The notes beneath the pieces are model-generated. The model saw only the letters and a program-made list of their open reading frames with translations, was not told where the DNA came from and did not search any database. From an uncultured Bacteroides sp. (GTDB lineage Bacteria; Bacteroidota; Bacteroidia; Bacteroidales; Bacteroidaceae): 64,000 nucleotides of DNA. The stretch spans positions 150,647-214,646 of the forward strand of contig NZ_CAUFUE010000004.1 in NCBI RefSeq assembly GCF_959029255.1, given 5' to 3'. How positions within the stretch are numbered: position 1 is the stretch's first letter; each line of letters opens with the position of its first letter. Position numbers and translations under genes: made by a program. Shown here one piece after another: positions 17,832-25,930 of this stretch.

Positions 17832-20369
17832 ATGAAAAAACAATCCACCATTCAATGGACATTGATGCTCTTGCTTGCAATGGCAATAATACCATCGGCA
17901 CTAGCACAAAAAACAACGCTGGAACGTGTACACGAAAACATACGTACCATCCCCTATCCGCAAGGAGAAAATACGCTTTACCTAAATCCCTCACCATTAG
18001 TGGTACCCGTAGAAATGCGCAAAGCAGAATATTTGCAATTCCAATTGTCTCAGAACGCAGAGTTCCCCGAAGGAAAGACCATACAATCCAAGCCTCTTGC
18101 CTGGTGCATGTTCAATCCGCATCATATTCTGGAAAGCGGTATGTGGTATTGGCGTTTCCGCTCTATTGATAAAAACAAGAAAACGACGGAATGGAGTGAG
18201 ACTTACAACTTCACCGTAACAGATGACGTACCGCAATTCGTAACTCCTGCCTTCGATGTTTTCATGAAGAATATGCCGAAAGGCTATCCGCGCATATACT
18301 GCTTCATAGACAAAGGACTGGAAAAAGGACAAGCCACCGTTACTACCCATCCCGAATATAAGGAAATGAAGAGACGTGCAGACGGTGCGATGAAGAACAG
18401 TCACGAAACTAATCCGCAACCCTATAAGGCAATAGGTAAGATTGCTTCCGATTTCAACGTCCTTTATACCGCCTATCGCACCACAGGTGAAAAACAGTAT
18501 GCTGACAAGATGCTCGCCGTGACTCGTGCCTTGCTTGCCGTTCCTCATGATGAGAAGTTGCGTAATGACTTCGTATGCGGAGACATTATCTATATATTTA
18601 CACATGCTTACGATGCCTGCTACAATCAATTGACCGATGCCGAACGCGAAGAGTTGGAAAAGCGTACCTTCACCACCGCTCAGTACCATCACATGTTGCA
18701 ACGGAAGGGAACAGAAGAAAACCATATATTCGACAACCACTATTGGCAACGCGGCTTCCGCGAAATGCTGCAATTAGGGCTGATGTTTGCAGACACCCGC
18801 AACGATGCCAAAGAAATCCTGGAATACTGCTACGAACTCTGGACGGCACGCGCTCCGGCATCTGGTTTCAACCGTGACGGTGAATGGCATAACGGGCAAG
18901 GATACTTCAATGCCAATACCAAAACTTTATGGTATGTTCCTGCCCTGATGTCCTACGTGACAGGTACCGACTTCCTGCAACATCCTTTTTACAAGAATTT
19001 GGGCCAAGCCTTGGTATATGCGTTTCCACCCAGGTCCAAAAGTGCAGGGTTCGGTGACGGAAACGAAACAAACAATACCCCTCCACGTCAACGTGTAGCC
19101 CTTGCCGACTATATCGCCCGCGAACTGCAAGATCCATACGCTATATGGTACTGTAATGAAACCAAAGCCGCTGTTGGAGATTTCGACACCCGCCTCCAAC
19201 GCATGGGTTCCCTAAAAAGCTATCCATCCGCCACTCCGCTTCCCGAAGATGCCCCCAAAGCCCTGTGGATGAAGGATACCGGTGAAATGCTGGCGCACAG
19301 TAATCTCAAGCGTTACCGCGAAAATACATTCCTCAGTTTCCGTTCCAGCTCGTTCGGCTCAGGCAGTCATACGCTTGCCGACCAAAATAGTTTTAACCTG
19401 CACTTCCGTGGGATACCCGTATATCGTTCTACCGGTTATTACCTGAACTTCAGCGATTCTCACAACTTATTGTCCTATCGCCATACCCGTGCTCACAATA
19501 CTATTCTGGTAGACGGTATCGGACAACCGTTCACCACCCGCGCTTACGGTAAAGTGACACGTATGCTCAACGGTGAAAATATCTCATACGCCTGTGGCGA
19601 TGCCAGTAACGCCTATTGTGGTCTGACCGACTACCCCATGTGGAAGAAAAATTTCGAGAACTCCAAAGTAGAAGAATCGGTAGAGAATGGATTTGGCGAA
19701 ACCCCACTGAAAAAATACCGTCGCCATATCTTATTGCTGCATCCCAATATCGTAGTTATATACGACGAGTTGGAAGCCGATAAACCTGTGCGTTGGGATT
19801 GGCTGCTACACAGTCCGGTACGGTTCCAATTTGAGGAAAACGCCAAGGACAAGATACTCACCACCGTATATCCCGAAAAGAAGTTCACTTCTATCGCCCG
19901 CTTATTCAGTAATTCGGAGTGCAAACTGTCACAGACCGACCAATACTTCTCCGCTCCCGACCCCAAGAAAATGCGTAAGGGAACGGAATATCCCAATACC
20001 TGGCACATGACCGCTTCCTACGAGAAGAGCGCCGCCAACCGTATCCTTACCATCATTACCCTGTTACCGGATGGAGACAAGCCTATCAACGTGATACACG
20101 ACAAGAACGGCAATCCCAACGACTTTATAGCAGGAAAATGGAAAATCAGAGCGCAACTGGATTCCAAGCAACCCGCAGAGCTACTCATACGCGATCCTAA
20201 AGCCGGTACATTATTCAGCCTGGGTAACAAAAACCTCAAGATTGAAGGACAAGATTATAAGCGTGAACCGGGTACCTCCATACTTTATGACATTATGGAC
20301 GGACAGTGGACCATACATGAAATGAGTGACTATGAACCGCAACCTACGAGCACTTTCCCGAAAAAGTAA
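17832..20369 (+). CDS. Heparinase II/III-superfamily polysaccharide lyase (DUF4962 type), copy 1
   Basis: 845 aa with a Sec signal (LAMAIIPSALAQ). It would cleave uronic-acid glycans by beta-elimination. N-terminal beta domain (NPSPLVVPVEM, WCMFNPHHILESGMWYWRFR) and (alpha/alpha) toroid (ENHIFDNHYWQRGFREM, APASGFNRDGEWHNGQGYF) are the DUF4962 part. The heparinase II/III C-terminal beta-sandwich follows (GSGSHTLADQNSFN, GYYLNFSDSHNLLSYRHTR, AHNTILVDGIGQPF), where metal and catalytic His are expected. Two paralogues lie at 25931 and 42986. The nearest CAZy family I can name is PL33 (chondroitin/hyaluronan), from memory and not tested. Confidence 0.85.
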   Translation: MKKQSTIQWTLMLLLAMAIIPSALAQKTTLERVHENIRTIPYPQGENTLYLNPSPLVVPVEMRKAEYLQFQLSQNAEFPEGKTIQSKPLAWCMFNPHHILESGMWYWRFRSIDKNKKTTEWSETYNFTVTDDVPQFVTPAFDVFMKNMPKGYPRIYCFIDKGLEKGQATVTTHPEYKEMKRRADGAMKNSHETNPQPYKAIGKIASDFNVLYTAYRTTGEKQYADKMLAVTRALLAVPHDEKLRNDFVCGDIIYIFTHAYDACYNQLTDAEREELEKRTFTTAQYHHMLQRKGTEENHIFDNHYWQRGFREMLQLGLMFADTRNDAKEILEYCYELWTARAPASGFNRDGEWHNGQGYFNANTKTLWYVPALMSYVTGTDFLQHPFYKNLGQALVYAFPPRSKSAGFGDGNETNNTPPRQRVALADYIARELQDPYAIWYCNETKAAVGDFDTRLQRMGSLKSYPSATPLPEDAPKALWMKDTGEMLAHSNLKRYRENTFLSFRSSSFGSGSHTLADQNSFNLHFRGIPVYRSTGYYLNFSDSHNLLSYRHTRAHNTILVDGIGQPFTTRAYGKVTRMLNGENISYACGDASNAYCGLTDYPMWKKNFENSKVEESVENGFGETPLKKYRRHILLLHPNIVVIYDELEADKPVRWDWLLHSPVRFQFEENAKDKILTTVYPEKKFTSIARLFSNSECKLSQTDQYFSAPDPKKMRKGTEYPNTWHMTASYEKSAANRILTIITLLPDGDKPINVIHDKNGNPNDFIAGKWKIRAQLDSKQPAELLIRDPKAGTLFSLGNKNLKIEGQDYKREPGTSILYDIMDGQWTIHEMSDYEPQPTSTFPKK

Positions 20370-20395
20370 AATCAGTTTAAATCAATTATATAGAC

Positions 20396-21757
20396 ATGAA
20401 AAACCTGAAATCTGCTTTAATCTTCTGTTCAGCCCTTCCTGCCGCATTACTTGCGCAAGAACGTCCGAATATCATTTACATAATGACCGACCAGCAGACC
20501 GCCACTGCCATGAGTTGCACCGGAAATAAGAACTTACATACTCCCAACATGGATAAACTGGCGCAAAGGGGCATCCGTTTTGAGAATGCCTACTGTGCGC
20601 ATCCCCTGAGCGGACCGTCACGTGCAGCCATGTTCACCGGCCGTACTTCCGGTGAAACCGGTATGGACAAAAACGGGGTACCAATGCCTGATTCACTCCG
20701 TACCATCAGCCTGGGCACCCTCATGGAAGAAGTCGGATACACTACTGCCTATTCGGGCAAATGGCATGTACATACCAACTCATTACCCGGCAGGCACGCA
20801 TTCGGGTTTGAGAACCTGCACGACCACAATGATTTCGGCTTGGCAGAAGCATGTGTCGATTTCTTGCAACGTAAACATGATAAACCATTCTTCCTTGTCG
20901 CCTCGTTCGACAATCCACACAATATTTGCGAATATGCCCGCAAACAGCCTTTGCCGTTCGCCACTTTGAAAGAGCCCGAATTAGAGAAATGTCCCAACCT
21001 GCCCGCCAACTTTGCCGTCGCCCCTTATGACGCAGATGTACTGGCACGCGAAAAAAGTCTCAGTTACCGTATCTACCCAACCAACAACTATACTCCCGAT
21101 GACTGGCGCCGATACCTCAATGCCTACTATCGCCTTGTGGAAAATGTTGATGTCGAAATAGGTAAGATTGTAGAGGAAATAGACAAACAGAATCTTTGGA
21201 GGAATACCGTCATCATCTTCACCAGTGATCACGGAGACGGAACTGCCTCCCATCAGTGGAACCAAAAAACCGTTCTTTATGAAGAAGTTACCAATATTCC
21301 TTTTATCGTCTGCCTGCCTGGCGGAAAGAATGCCGGTAAGGTGCTTCCACAACTCATCAACAACGGAGTAGACCTAATACCAAGCCTCTGTGACTGGGCA
21401 GGCGCCAAGTTACCCAATGGATGCCAAGGTACCAGTTTCCGCACTGTGGTTGAAAGCGGAGACCCGCAGAAGGAACACCAATCCTATGTAGTAACGGAAA
21501 CTTACTTCTTTCAGACCGGCGGTACACGAGGATGGATGGTACGCACACCGCATTACAAATATGTATTGTACGAAGCAGGCAAAAATCGCGAAATGCTCTA
21601 TGATATGCAGGCCGACCGTGGCGAAATGCGTAATCTTGCCATCGAAAGCCGGTATAAAGATACTCTGAACGAACATCGCCAAATGCTTCGACAATGGATG
21701 GCAAAACATCCAATGCCGGGACATTCTTCATCGATACGGTTTATACCCAAACAATAG
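20396..21757 (+). CDS. Ser-type sulfatase (S1 family), paralogue of the 11177 gene
   Basis: 453 aa, signal peptide ending AALLAQ, so periplasmic. The maturation motif is LSGPSRAAMFTG with Ser72 as the future formylglycine. Metal and active-site segments match the first sulfatase nearly residue by residue (NIIYIMTDQQTATAMSC, SGKWHVHTN, VIIFTSDHGDGTASHQWNQK, GEMRNL). It is the last gene of the SusCD operon, 26 bp after the lyase, so desulfation is likely coupled to import of that operon's product. The pair may have different sulfate positions; no subfamily is assigned. Confidence 0.85.
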   Translation: MKNLKSALIFCSALPAALLAQERPNIIYIMTDQQTATAMSCTGNKNLHTPNMDKLAQRGIRFENAYCAHPLSGPSRAAMFTGRTSGETGMDKNGVPMPDSLRTISLGTLMEEVGYTTAYSGKWHVHTNSLPGRHAFGFENLHDHNDFGLAEACVDFLQRKHDKPFFLVASFDNPHNICEYARKQPLPFATLKEPELEKCPNLPANFAVAPYDADVLAREKSLSYRIYPTNNYTPDDWRRYLNAYYRLVENVDVEIGKIVEEIDKQNLWRNTVIIFTSDHGDGTASHQWNQKTVLYEEVTNIPFIVCLPGGKNAGKVLPQLINNGVDLIPSLCDWAGAKLPNGCQGTSFRTVVESGDPQKEHQSYVVTETYFFQTGGTRGWMVRTPHYKYVLYEAGKNREMLYDMQADRGEMRNLAIESRYKDTLNEHRQMLRQWMAKHPMPGHSSSIRFIPKQ

Positions 21758-21803
21758 AAATCACTTCCAGAAGTATGCAGGTGTACATTTCGTACACAAT
21801 TCT

Positions 21804-21899
21804 GAAAGGTGTTAAAACAGATTTGAAACTCAATTATCCGATATTGAACATGGTTGAGACAAATCAGAATTAATTGTTTTTCCATATAATCTAACTTTG
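21804..21899 (+). promoter_or_regulatory. Candidate HTCS operator and promoter of the fimbrillin-like operon
   Basis: TCTGAAAGG, TTTGAAACT and ATTGAACAT carry GAAAG-like cores at 21804, 21825 and 21846, exactly 21 bp apart. An exact -7 box TAACTTTG lies at 21892-21899, 46 bp after the last core. The leader to the ATG at 21991 is about 85 nt. The boxes tie this module to the PUL regulon. Confidence 0.5.
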
Positions 21900-21990
21900 T
21901 CGATGAAGAAAAACAGAAATGGAAAATACAGAATCGCATACCTTAATTTATCAGAGTTATGAGTAACAACATTTATATGAAAAACATTTT

Positions 21991-22722
21991 ATGAAACTGA
22001 GTACTTATATATCACGAATACTTATCCTGGCTATGGGACTTAACCTGACCACTATCGCCTACTCACAAGAGAACAAGACGAAGGTCATCGACAAAAAGAC
22101 CGTAGTCACCGGAAAGAAAGTCCAGAAAGCTGAGCGTGCCGCAAAAACAGAACAAAAGAAAGCATCCACAGAGAAAAAGCCACAGCAAAGAAATCTAACA
22201 GTAAAGAAGCCGCAATCTCCAAAAGAAAGAAACAGCCGCTTTATCGCACTGAAAACCAACGTACCTTTTGATGTGCTGGCAATACAAAACCTCGCATTGG
22301 AATTTGAAGTACATAAACGCATCACAATTGACATCCCCGTCATGTGGAGCATAAGCGATATAGAGCGTGAACACGGCTTGCGCACCATCGCCCTGCAGCC
22401 CGAAGTACGCTGGTGGCTCAAATCTGCTACTGACGGAGGGCATTTCTTCGGATTACACATCCATGCCGCGTGGTTTAACCTTAAGTGGAACGATAACCGT
22501 TACCAGACCGAAAAACGTCCATTAGTGGGTGCAGGTGTCAGCTATGGATACCGTTGGAATCTAGGAAACCATTGGGGAACCGAGTTCAATCTGGGCTTCG
22601 GATATGCCAACATGAAGTACAATACCTATTATAACATAGAGAACGGTGCCTACATTGATACCCGTCTTCGCAATTATTGGGGCATCACCCGTGCGGGGCT
22701 CTCACTTGTTTACCGTTTTTAA
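21991..22722 (+). CDS. DUF3575-type outer-membrane barrel protein with Lys-rich linker
   Basis: 243 aa. Signal peptide ending IAYSQ, a Lys/Gln-rich low-complexity stretch (residues about 30-80), then a small beta-barrel domain (FIALKTNVPFDVLAIQNLALEFEV, ALQPEVRWWL, GHFFGLHIHAAWFNLKWN, LVGAGVSYGYRW, SLVYRF). This is the DUF3575 pattern, often encoded first in Bacteroides fimbrillin-like loci. It begins the three-gene operon and its stop is 13 bp before the next start. Probably anchors or helps export the two lipoproteins; no direct proof. Confidence 0.7.
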   Translation: MKLSTYISRILILAMGLNLTTIAYSQENKTKVIDKKTVVTGKKVQKAERAAKTEQKKASTEKKPQQRNLTVKKPQSPKERNSRFIALKTNVPFDVLAIQNLALEFEVHKRITIDIPVMWSISDIEREHGLRTIALQPEVRWWLKSATDGGHFFGLHIHAAWFNLKWNDNRYQTEKRPLVGAGVSYGYRWNLGNHWGTEFNLGFGYANMKYNTYYNIENGAYIDTRLRNYWGITRAGLSLVYRF

Positions 22723-22735
22723 GGAGGAAGAAACC

Positions 22736-23809
22736 ATGAAAAGAAAACTCACTACATACATTTTGGCATACCTGTTGATGCCTGTCTTGGTGACCGGTTG
22801 CCTATACGAAAACCCGGTGATGACCGCTGACGGCGAACTGGGCATTGACCCTACGGAAGTAACCCTGAAAGCCAATATCAAGTTCAACCTCAAAATGCCT
22901 GCATCCGCTGAAGGAGCAACCGCCCTAGAACGCCCGGAGGCAGGTGAAAAGCCGTCATACCGCCACCGTTTTGTAATAGATGCTTATCATAACCGTACGC
23001 TCGCCGCACGCCAAGTGATATATGAAGACATTGTAGACGGACGTACTGAAATGTCCATCCCCGTCAGTATGAAATTGCATGCCCTAAATTATGAAATAGC
23101 TGTATGGACGGACTATGTGCAGGTGCCCAACGAAGAAGAAGATATCACGGGAACTGAAGAGTACTTTTATAACACTACAAGCAACCATCTACTCACGGTA
23201 TTGGGCAGTGAAACCTATCGTGCCAACAATGAATACAAGGATGCCCTCTGTGGCAAAACCGATATAGACCTTGGTGAATACCGTGAAGAATGGGGTGCGC
23301 AAATAACTACGGATATAGAACTGAAACGTCCCGTAGCACGCTATGAGCTGGTGGCTAACGATGTGACCAAGTTCCTGAAACGTATTGAAGCCGGAACGGT
23401 AAAAGGTGAAACATTCACTCTAAAAGTGAAGTACAATACTTACCTCAACGTGGGATACAATGTACTTGAACGCTTGCCTCGCCACGGATTGATGTACCTG
23501 CAATATCAAAGGACCATCCGCCTGAAAGACCTGAAGGATAAAGACACCTTCCCGTTGGTATTCGACTATGTATTTGCGGCAGATGACATGATGACCCGCA
23601 TTCCTGTGACACTGGAAATAGTAGACGGAAGCAAGAAGATGGTGGCAGCCACCACATTTAATATTTCCGTTTATGGAGGCAAGCATTCCACAACCACGCA
23701 TAACTTCCTCACTGCCGACCCGGACGGAGGTATCGACTTCGACCCGAGTTACGATGGAGAAGAAGAAATCATCGTACCGGGAGAAGTCACTAAAAACAAT
23801 TCTAAATAA
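22736..23809 (+). CDS. Fimbrillin-like (DUF6562-type) lipoprotein, 357 aa
   Basis: The frame is open from 22646, but the true start is the ATG at 22736: it has a strong AAGGAGG at 22721 and opens the lipoprotein signal MKRKLTTYILAYLLMPVLVTGC. The mature protein is all-beta with a transthyretin-like N-terminal half (RHRFVIDAYHNRTLAARQVI, NYEIAVWTDYVQV) and a C-terminal half (KRPVARYELVANDV, TFNISVYGGKHSTTTHNFLT) as in Mfa/FimA-like Bacteroides lipoproteins. It lies between the DUF3575 gene and a longer homologue. Likely surface-exposed; pilus subunit or glycan-binding role is open. Confidence 0.7.
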   Translation: MKRKLTTYILAYLLMPVLVTGCLYENPVMTADGELGIDPTEVTLKANIKFNLKMPASAEGATALERPEAGEKPSYRHRFVIDAYHNRTLAARQVIYEDIVDGRTEMSIPVSMKLHALNYEIAVWTDYVQVPNEEEDITGTEEYFYNTTSNHLLTVLGSETYRANNEYKDALCGKTDIDLGEYREEWGAQITTDIELKRPVARYELVANDVTKFLKRIEAGTVKGETFTLKVKYNTYLNVGYNVLERLPRHGLMYLQYQRTIRLKDLKDKDTFPLVFDYVFAADDMMTRIPVTLEIVDGSKKMVAATTFNISVYGGKHSTTTHNFLTADPDGGIDFDPSYDGEEEIIVPGEVTKNNSK

Positions 23810-23844
23810 AATAATTAATTAACCAACTAATATCAAAAACGATT

Positions 23845-25512
23845 ATGAAAAAGAATTTTCTGTATCCAATGATGGCTTTATTCATGTTGCTTTTCACAGT
23901 TTCATGTAGTCAGGAAGAGATTCTCTCCGATTCTTCCAATCCGAAAACCATTACAATGAACGTAACCATCCCAACAGGTAATGGCCCCTCCACGCGCGCC
24001 CTCCCGGCAGAAGTCGCCGGACATCAATTACGCTGTATCATGCAGATTATAAACAAAACGGATAATTCCGTCATCGCAACCCAAACAACTAAAGTGACAG
24101 CCGAGAATGTTACTTTTACATTCGATACACCGGAAGCGGAATATCTCCTTCTTTTTTGGGCTGACTATATACCCGAAAATGCAGAACTCACGGCAAATAA
24201 TTTATATAACATCGAGAAACTGACAAATATAACTTATGCCAAAACCGATAATAGCCTGTTTAACAGTGCTGCTGCCGATGCCTTCTGTGGTAAAGTACTT
24301 CAAGGAGGAGAAGCAAGTGGTGTTATATTGAAACGCCCCTTCGCAAAAATGACCCTTAAACCTGCAGATTCGCAAAAAGCGGATTTTGAGGATTATGACA
24401 AGCTCCAAGCTACCTACAAAACTCCCAGCGGCTATAATGTCATGTCAGGTACAACAAGCGGATGGACTGAAGTTACTTATAACGATGCCATCACTGCGGA
24501 TAGCTGGTTCAGTACTTTCGTTTTTGCAAGTAATAACACCGCAAGCCTGGATGACGGTGCAGGGAACCTCATTAAAATGGAGTTTACGGATACTGCTACC
24601 GAAAGTCCCAAAGCACCGAAAAATGTGAAAGTAGAAGGTAGTGCTATACATACCGGTGAAAACGTGAATACAGACGTAAAAGTAGAAACAAAAAATGATA
24701 ATTCTACATCTGTAGAGATTACTATCAATGGTGACTTTATTGACCCGAATGTGTTGGCGGTAGGTAAATACATTTATGCTGACGGTACTTACGGTGACGA
24801 TGCAACCGATGCCATTGCGGTAGTATTTGCATTGGCGAATGAATTTGCAGGAAATGATGATGCAGCCGCAGATTACGGCGAAAGCTATAAAGATAAAACA
24901 ATTGCAGGATATGCGGTAGCATTAGAAAATATTGTAAAAGTAGGAGACCGCCCAAACGTTAGACTAGATATGAATGACGGTTCACCCGCTTGGCCCGCTA
25001 TGACTACTACTAAAGCGTTAGGAACTACATTCAAAGGATATTCAGCAACACAAACTTTACTCAGTTACGTCAATACATTCAGACAGACAGATGGGACAAA
25101 CAATGCAAGCGAAGTTGTAAAAGGTACCTCACCTCTTTATAACGCTTATGAAACATGGGTAGGCGATTCTAATCATGGCACCCAATATACCAGTCCATGG
25201 TATATTCCTTCTTTAGCGCAATCAAATTATTTCTTTGAGAAGGTTTTGGGAGAGTCGGCTGTTGCAGCACTCACTGCCATAATAGATCCTGAAACTTCCT
25301 TTGTCCCAGATAAAGGTAGTGGTACATTCTTTGCATCCAGTTGCGTACTTGCAGATGCCAAAGGTGAAGATAAGATATCATCGACTATGATTGAAAATAA
25401 AGAAAACACACCGACAACACTTGCCAACAATGCAGGAAAATGTGCCATAAAAGATGGAAAAGCCACCATTCGTCCTATCCTTACAGTGTTCGAAGGTATC
25501 ACAAAAAAATAA
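23845..25512 (+). CDS. Fimbrillin-like (DUF6562-type) lipoprotein, 555 aa
   Basis: Lipoprotein signal MKKNFLYPMMALFMLLFTVSC followed by SQEEILSD. Residues about 35-230 share the fold of the preceding protein (HQLRCIMQIINKTDNSVI, YLLLFWADYIPENAE, ILKRPFAKMTL). The C-terminal half (about 330-550) is rich in Trp/Tyr/Gly (GYSATQTLLSYVNTF, WVGDSNHGTQYTSPWYIPSLAQSNYFFEK) and looks like a tip or adhesin module with a C-lectin-like feel (TFFASSCVLADA); no family is assigned to that half. Last gene of the module, closed by the terminator at 25558-25596. Confidence 0.65.
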   Translation: MKKNFLYPMMALFMLLFTVSCSQEEILSDSSNPKTITMNVTIPTGNGPSTRALPAEVAGHQLRCIMQIINKTDNSVIATQTTKVTAENVTFTFDTPEAEYLLLFWADYIPENAELTANNLYNIEKLTNITYAKTDNSLFNSAAADAFCGKVLQGGEASGVILKRPFAKMTLKPADSQKADFEDYDKLQATYKTPSGYNVMSGTTSGWTEVTYNDAITADSWFSTFVFASNNTASLDDGAGNLIKMEFTDTATESPKAPKNVKVEGSAIHTGENVNTDVKVETKNDNSTSVEITINGDFIDPNVLAVGKYIYADGTYGDDATDAIAVVFALANEFAGNDDAAADYGESYKDKTIAGYAVALENIVKVGDRPNVRLDMNDGSPAWPAMTTTKALGTTFKGYSATQTLLSYVNTFRQTDGTNNASEVVKGTSPLYNAYETWVGDSNHGTQYTSPWYIPSLAQSNYFFEKVLGESAVAALTAIIDPETSFVPDKGSGTFFASSCVLADAKGEDKISSTMIENKENTPTTLANNAGKCAIKDGKATIRPILTVFEGITKK

Positions 25513-25557
25513 TAATCAAGCAGGATAACAATCTTTTATAGGTTTTAATCACTCTCC

Positions 25558-25596
25558 CTCCCCGCCTCTACCTACTACAGTAAGATTGGCGGGGAG
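25558..25596 (+). terminator. Terminator of the fimbrillin-like operon
   Basis: CTCCCCGCC (25558-25566) pairs perfectly with GGCGGGGAG (25588-25596), followed by TTTC. Confidence 0.7.
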
Positions 25597-25616
25597 TTTC
25601 ATCAATAAGAAGAGCC

Positions 25617-25727
25617 TACCTGCCCATGACACACCAATGCCATTAAAAGCCTTTCAACTCACTATTAAAAGCCTTATAATACATTATTAAAAGGCTTTTA
25701 ATAACACATCAGTCCTATAGGCAGGTA
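25617..25727. repeat. 22-bp-period hairpin array B
   Basis: ATTAAAAGCC/ATTAAAAGGC units start at 25642, 25664 and 25686 (period 22); the last is itself a palindrome (ATTAAAAGGCTTTTAAT). TACCTGCC (25617-25624) and GGCAGGTA (25720-25727) close the structure. It sits between the fimbrillin terminator and the second lyase promoter. Architecture matches arrays A and C, sequence does not. Confidence 0.7.
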
Positions 25728-25821
25728 AGTTCACCCTTAACTGTAACCCGACTCACTCCATACTACAGCCCTGTTCCCTACCGAAGGCATCATTATTCAA
25801 ACAATTTTGCTATCCAAAAAC

Positions 25822-25904
25822 ACAATATTGAAAGCTTTTTCTACATAAGCAGAAAGCAAATCAACAATTTGAAAGCCCCGTTCATCGGTTTTTCACCACC
25901 TTTG
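25822..25904 (+). promoter_or_regulatory. Candidate HTCS operator and promoter of lyase copy 2
   Basis: GAAAG boxes at 25830, 25852 and 25871 (spacing 22 and 19). CACCTTTG (25897-25904, one base from TAnnTTTG) starts 26 bp after the last box. The segment 25822-25856 closely resembles 42841-42874 upstream of lyase copy 3 (shared ACAATATT-AAAGC and TTCTACAT blocks). Confidence 0.5.
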
Positions 25905-25930
25905 CATGCAAAGATTAATATGAAAAACCA

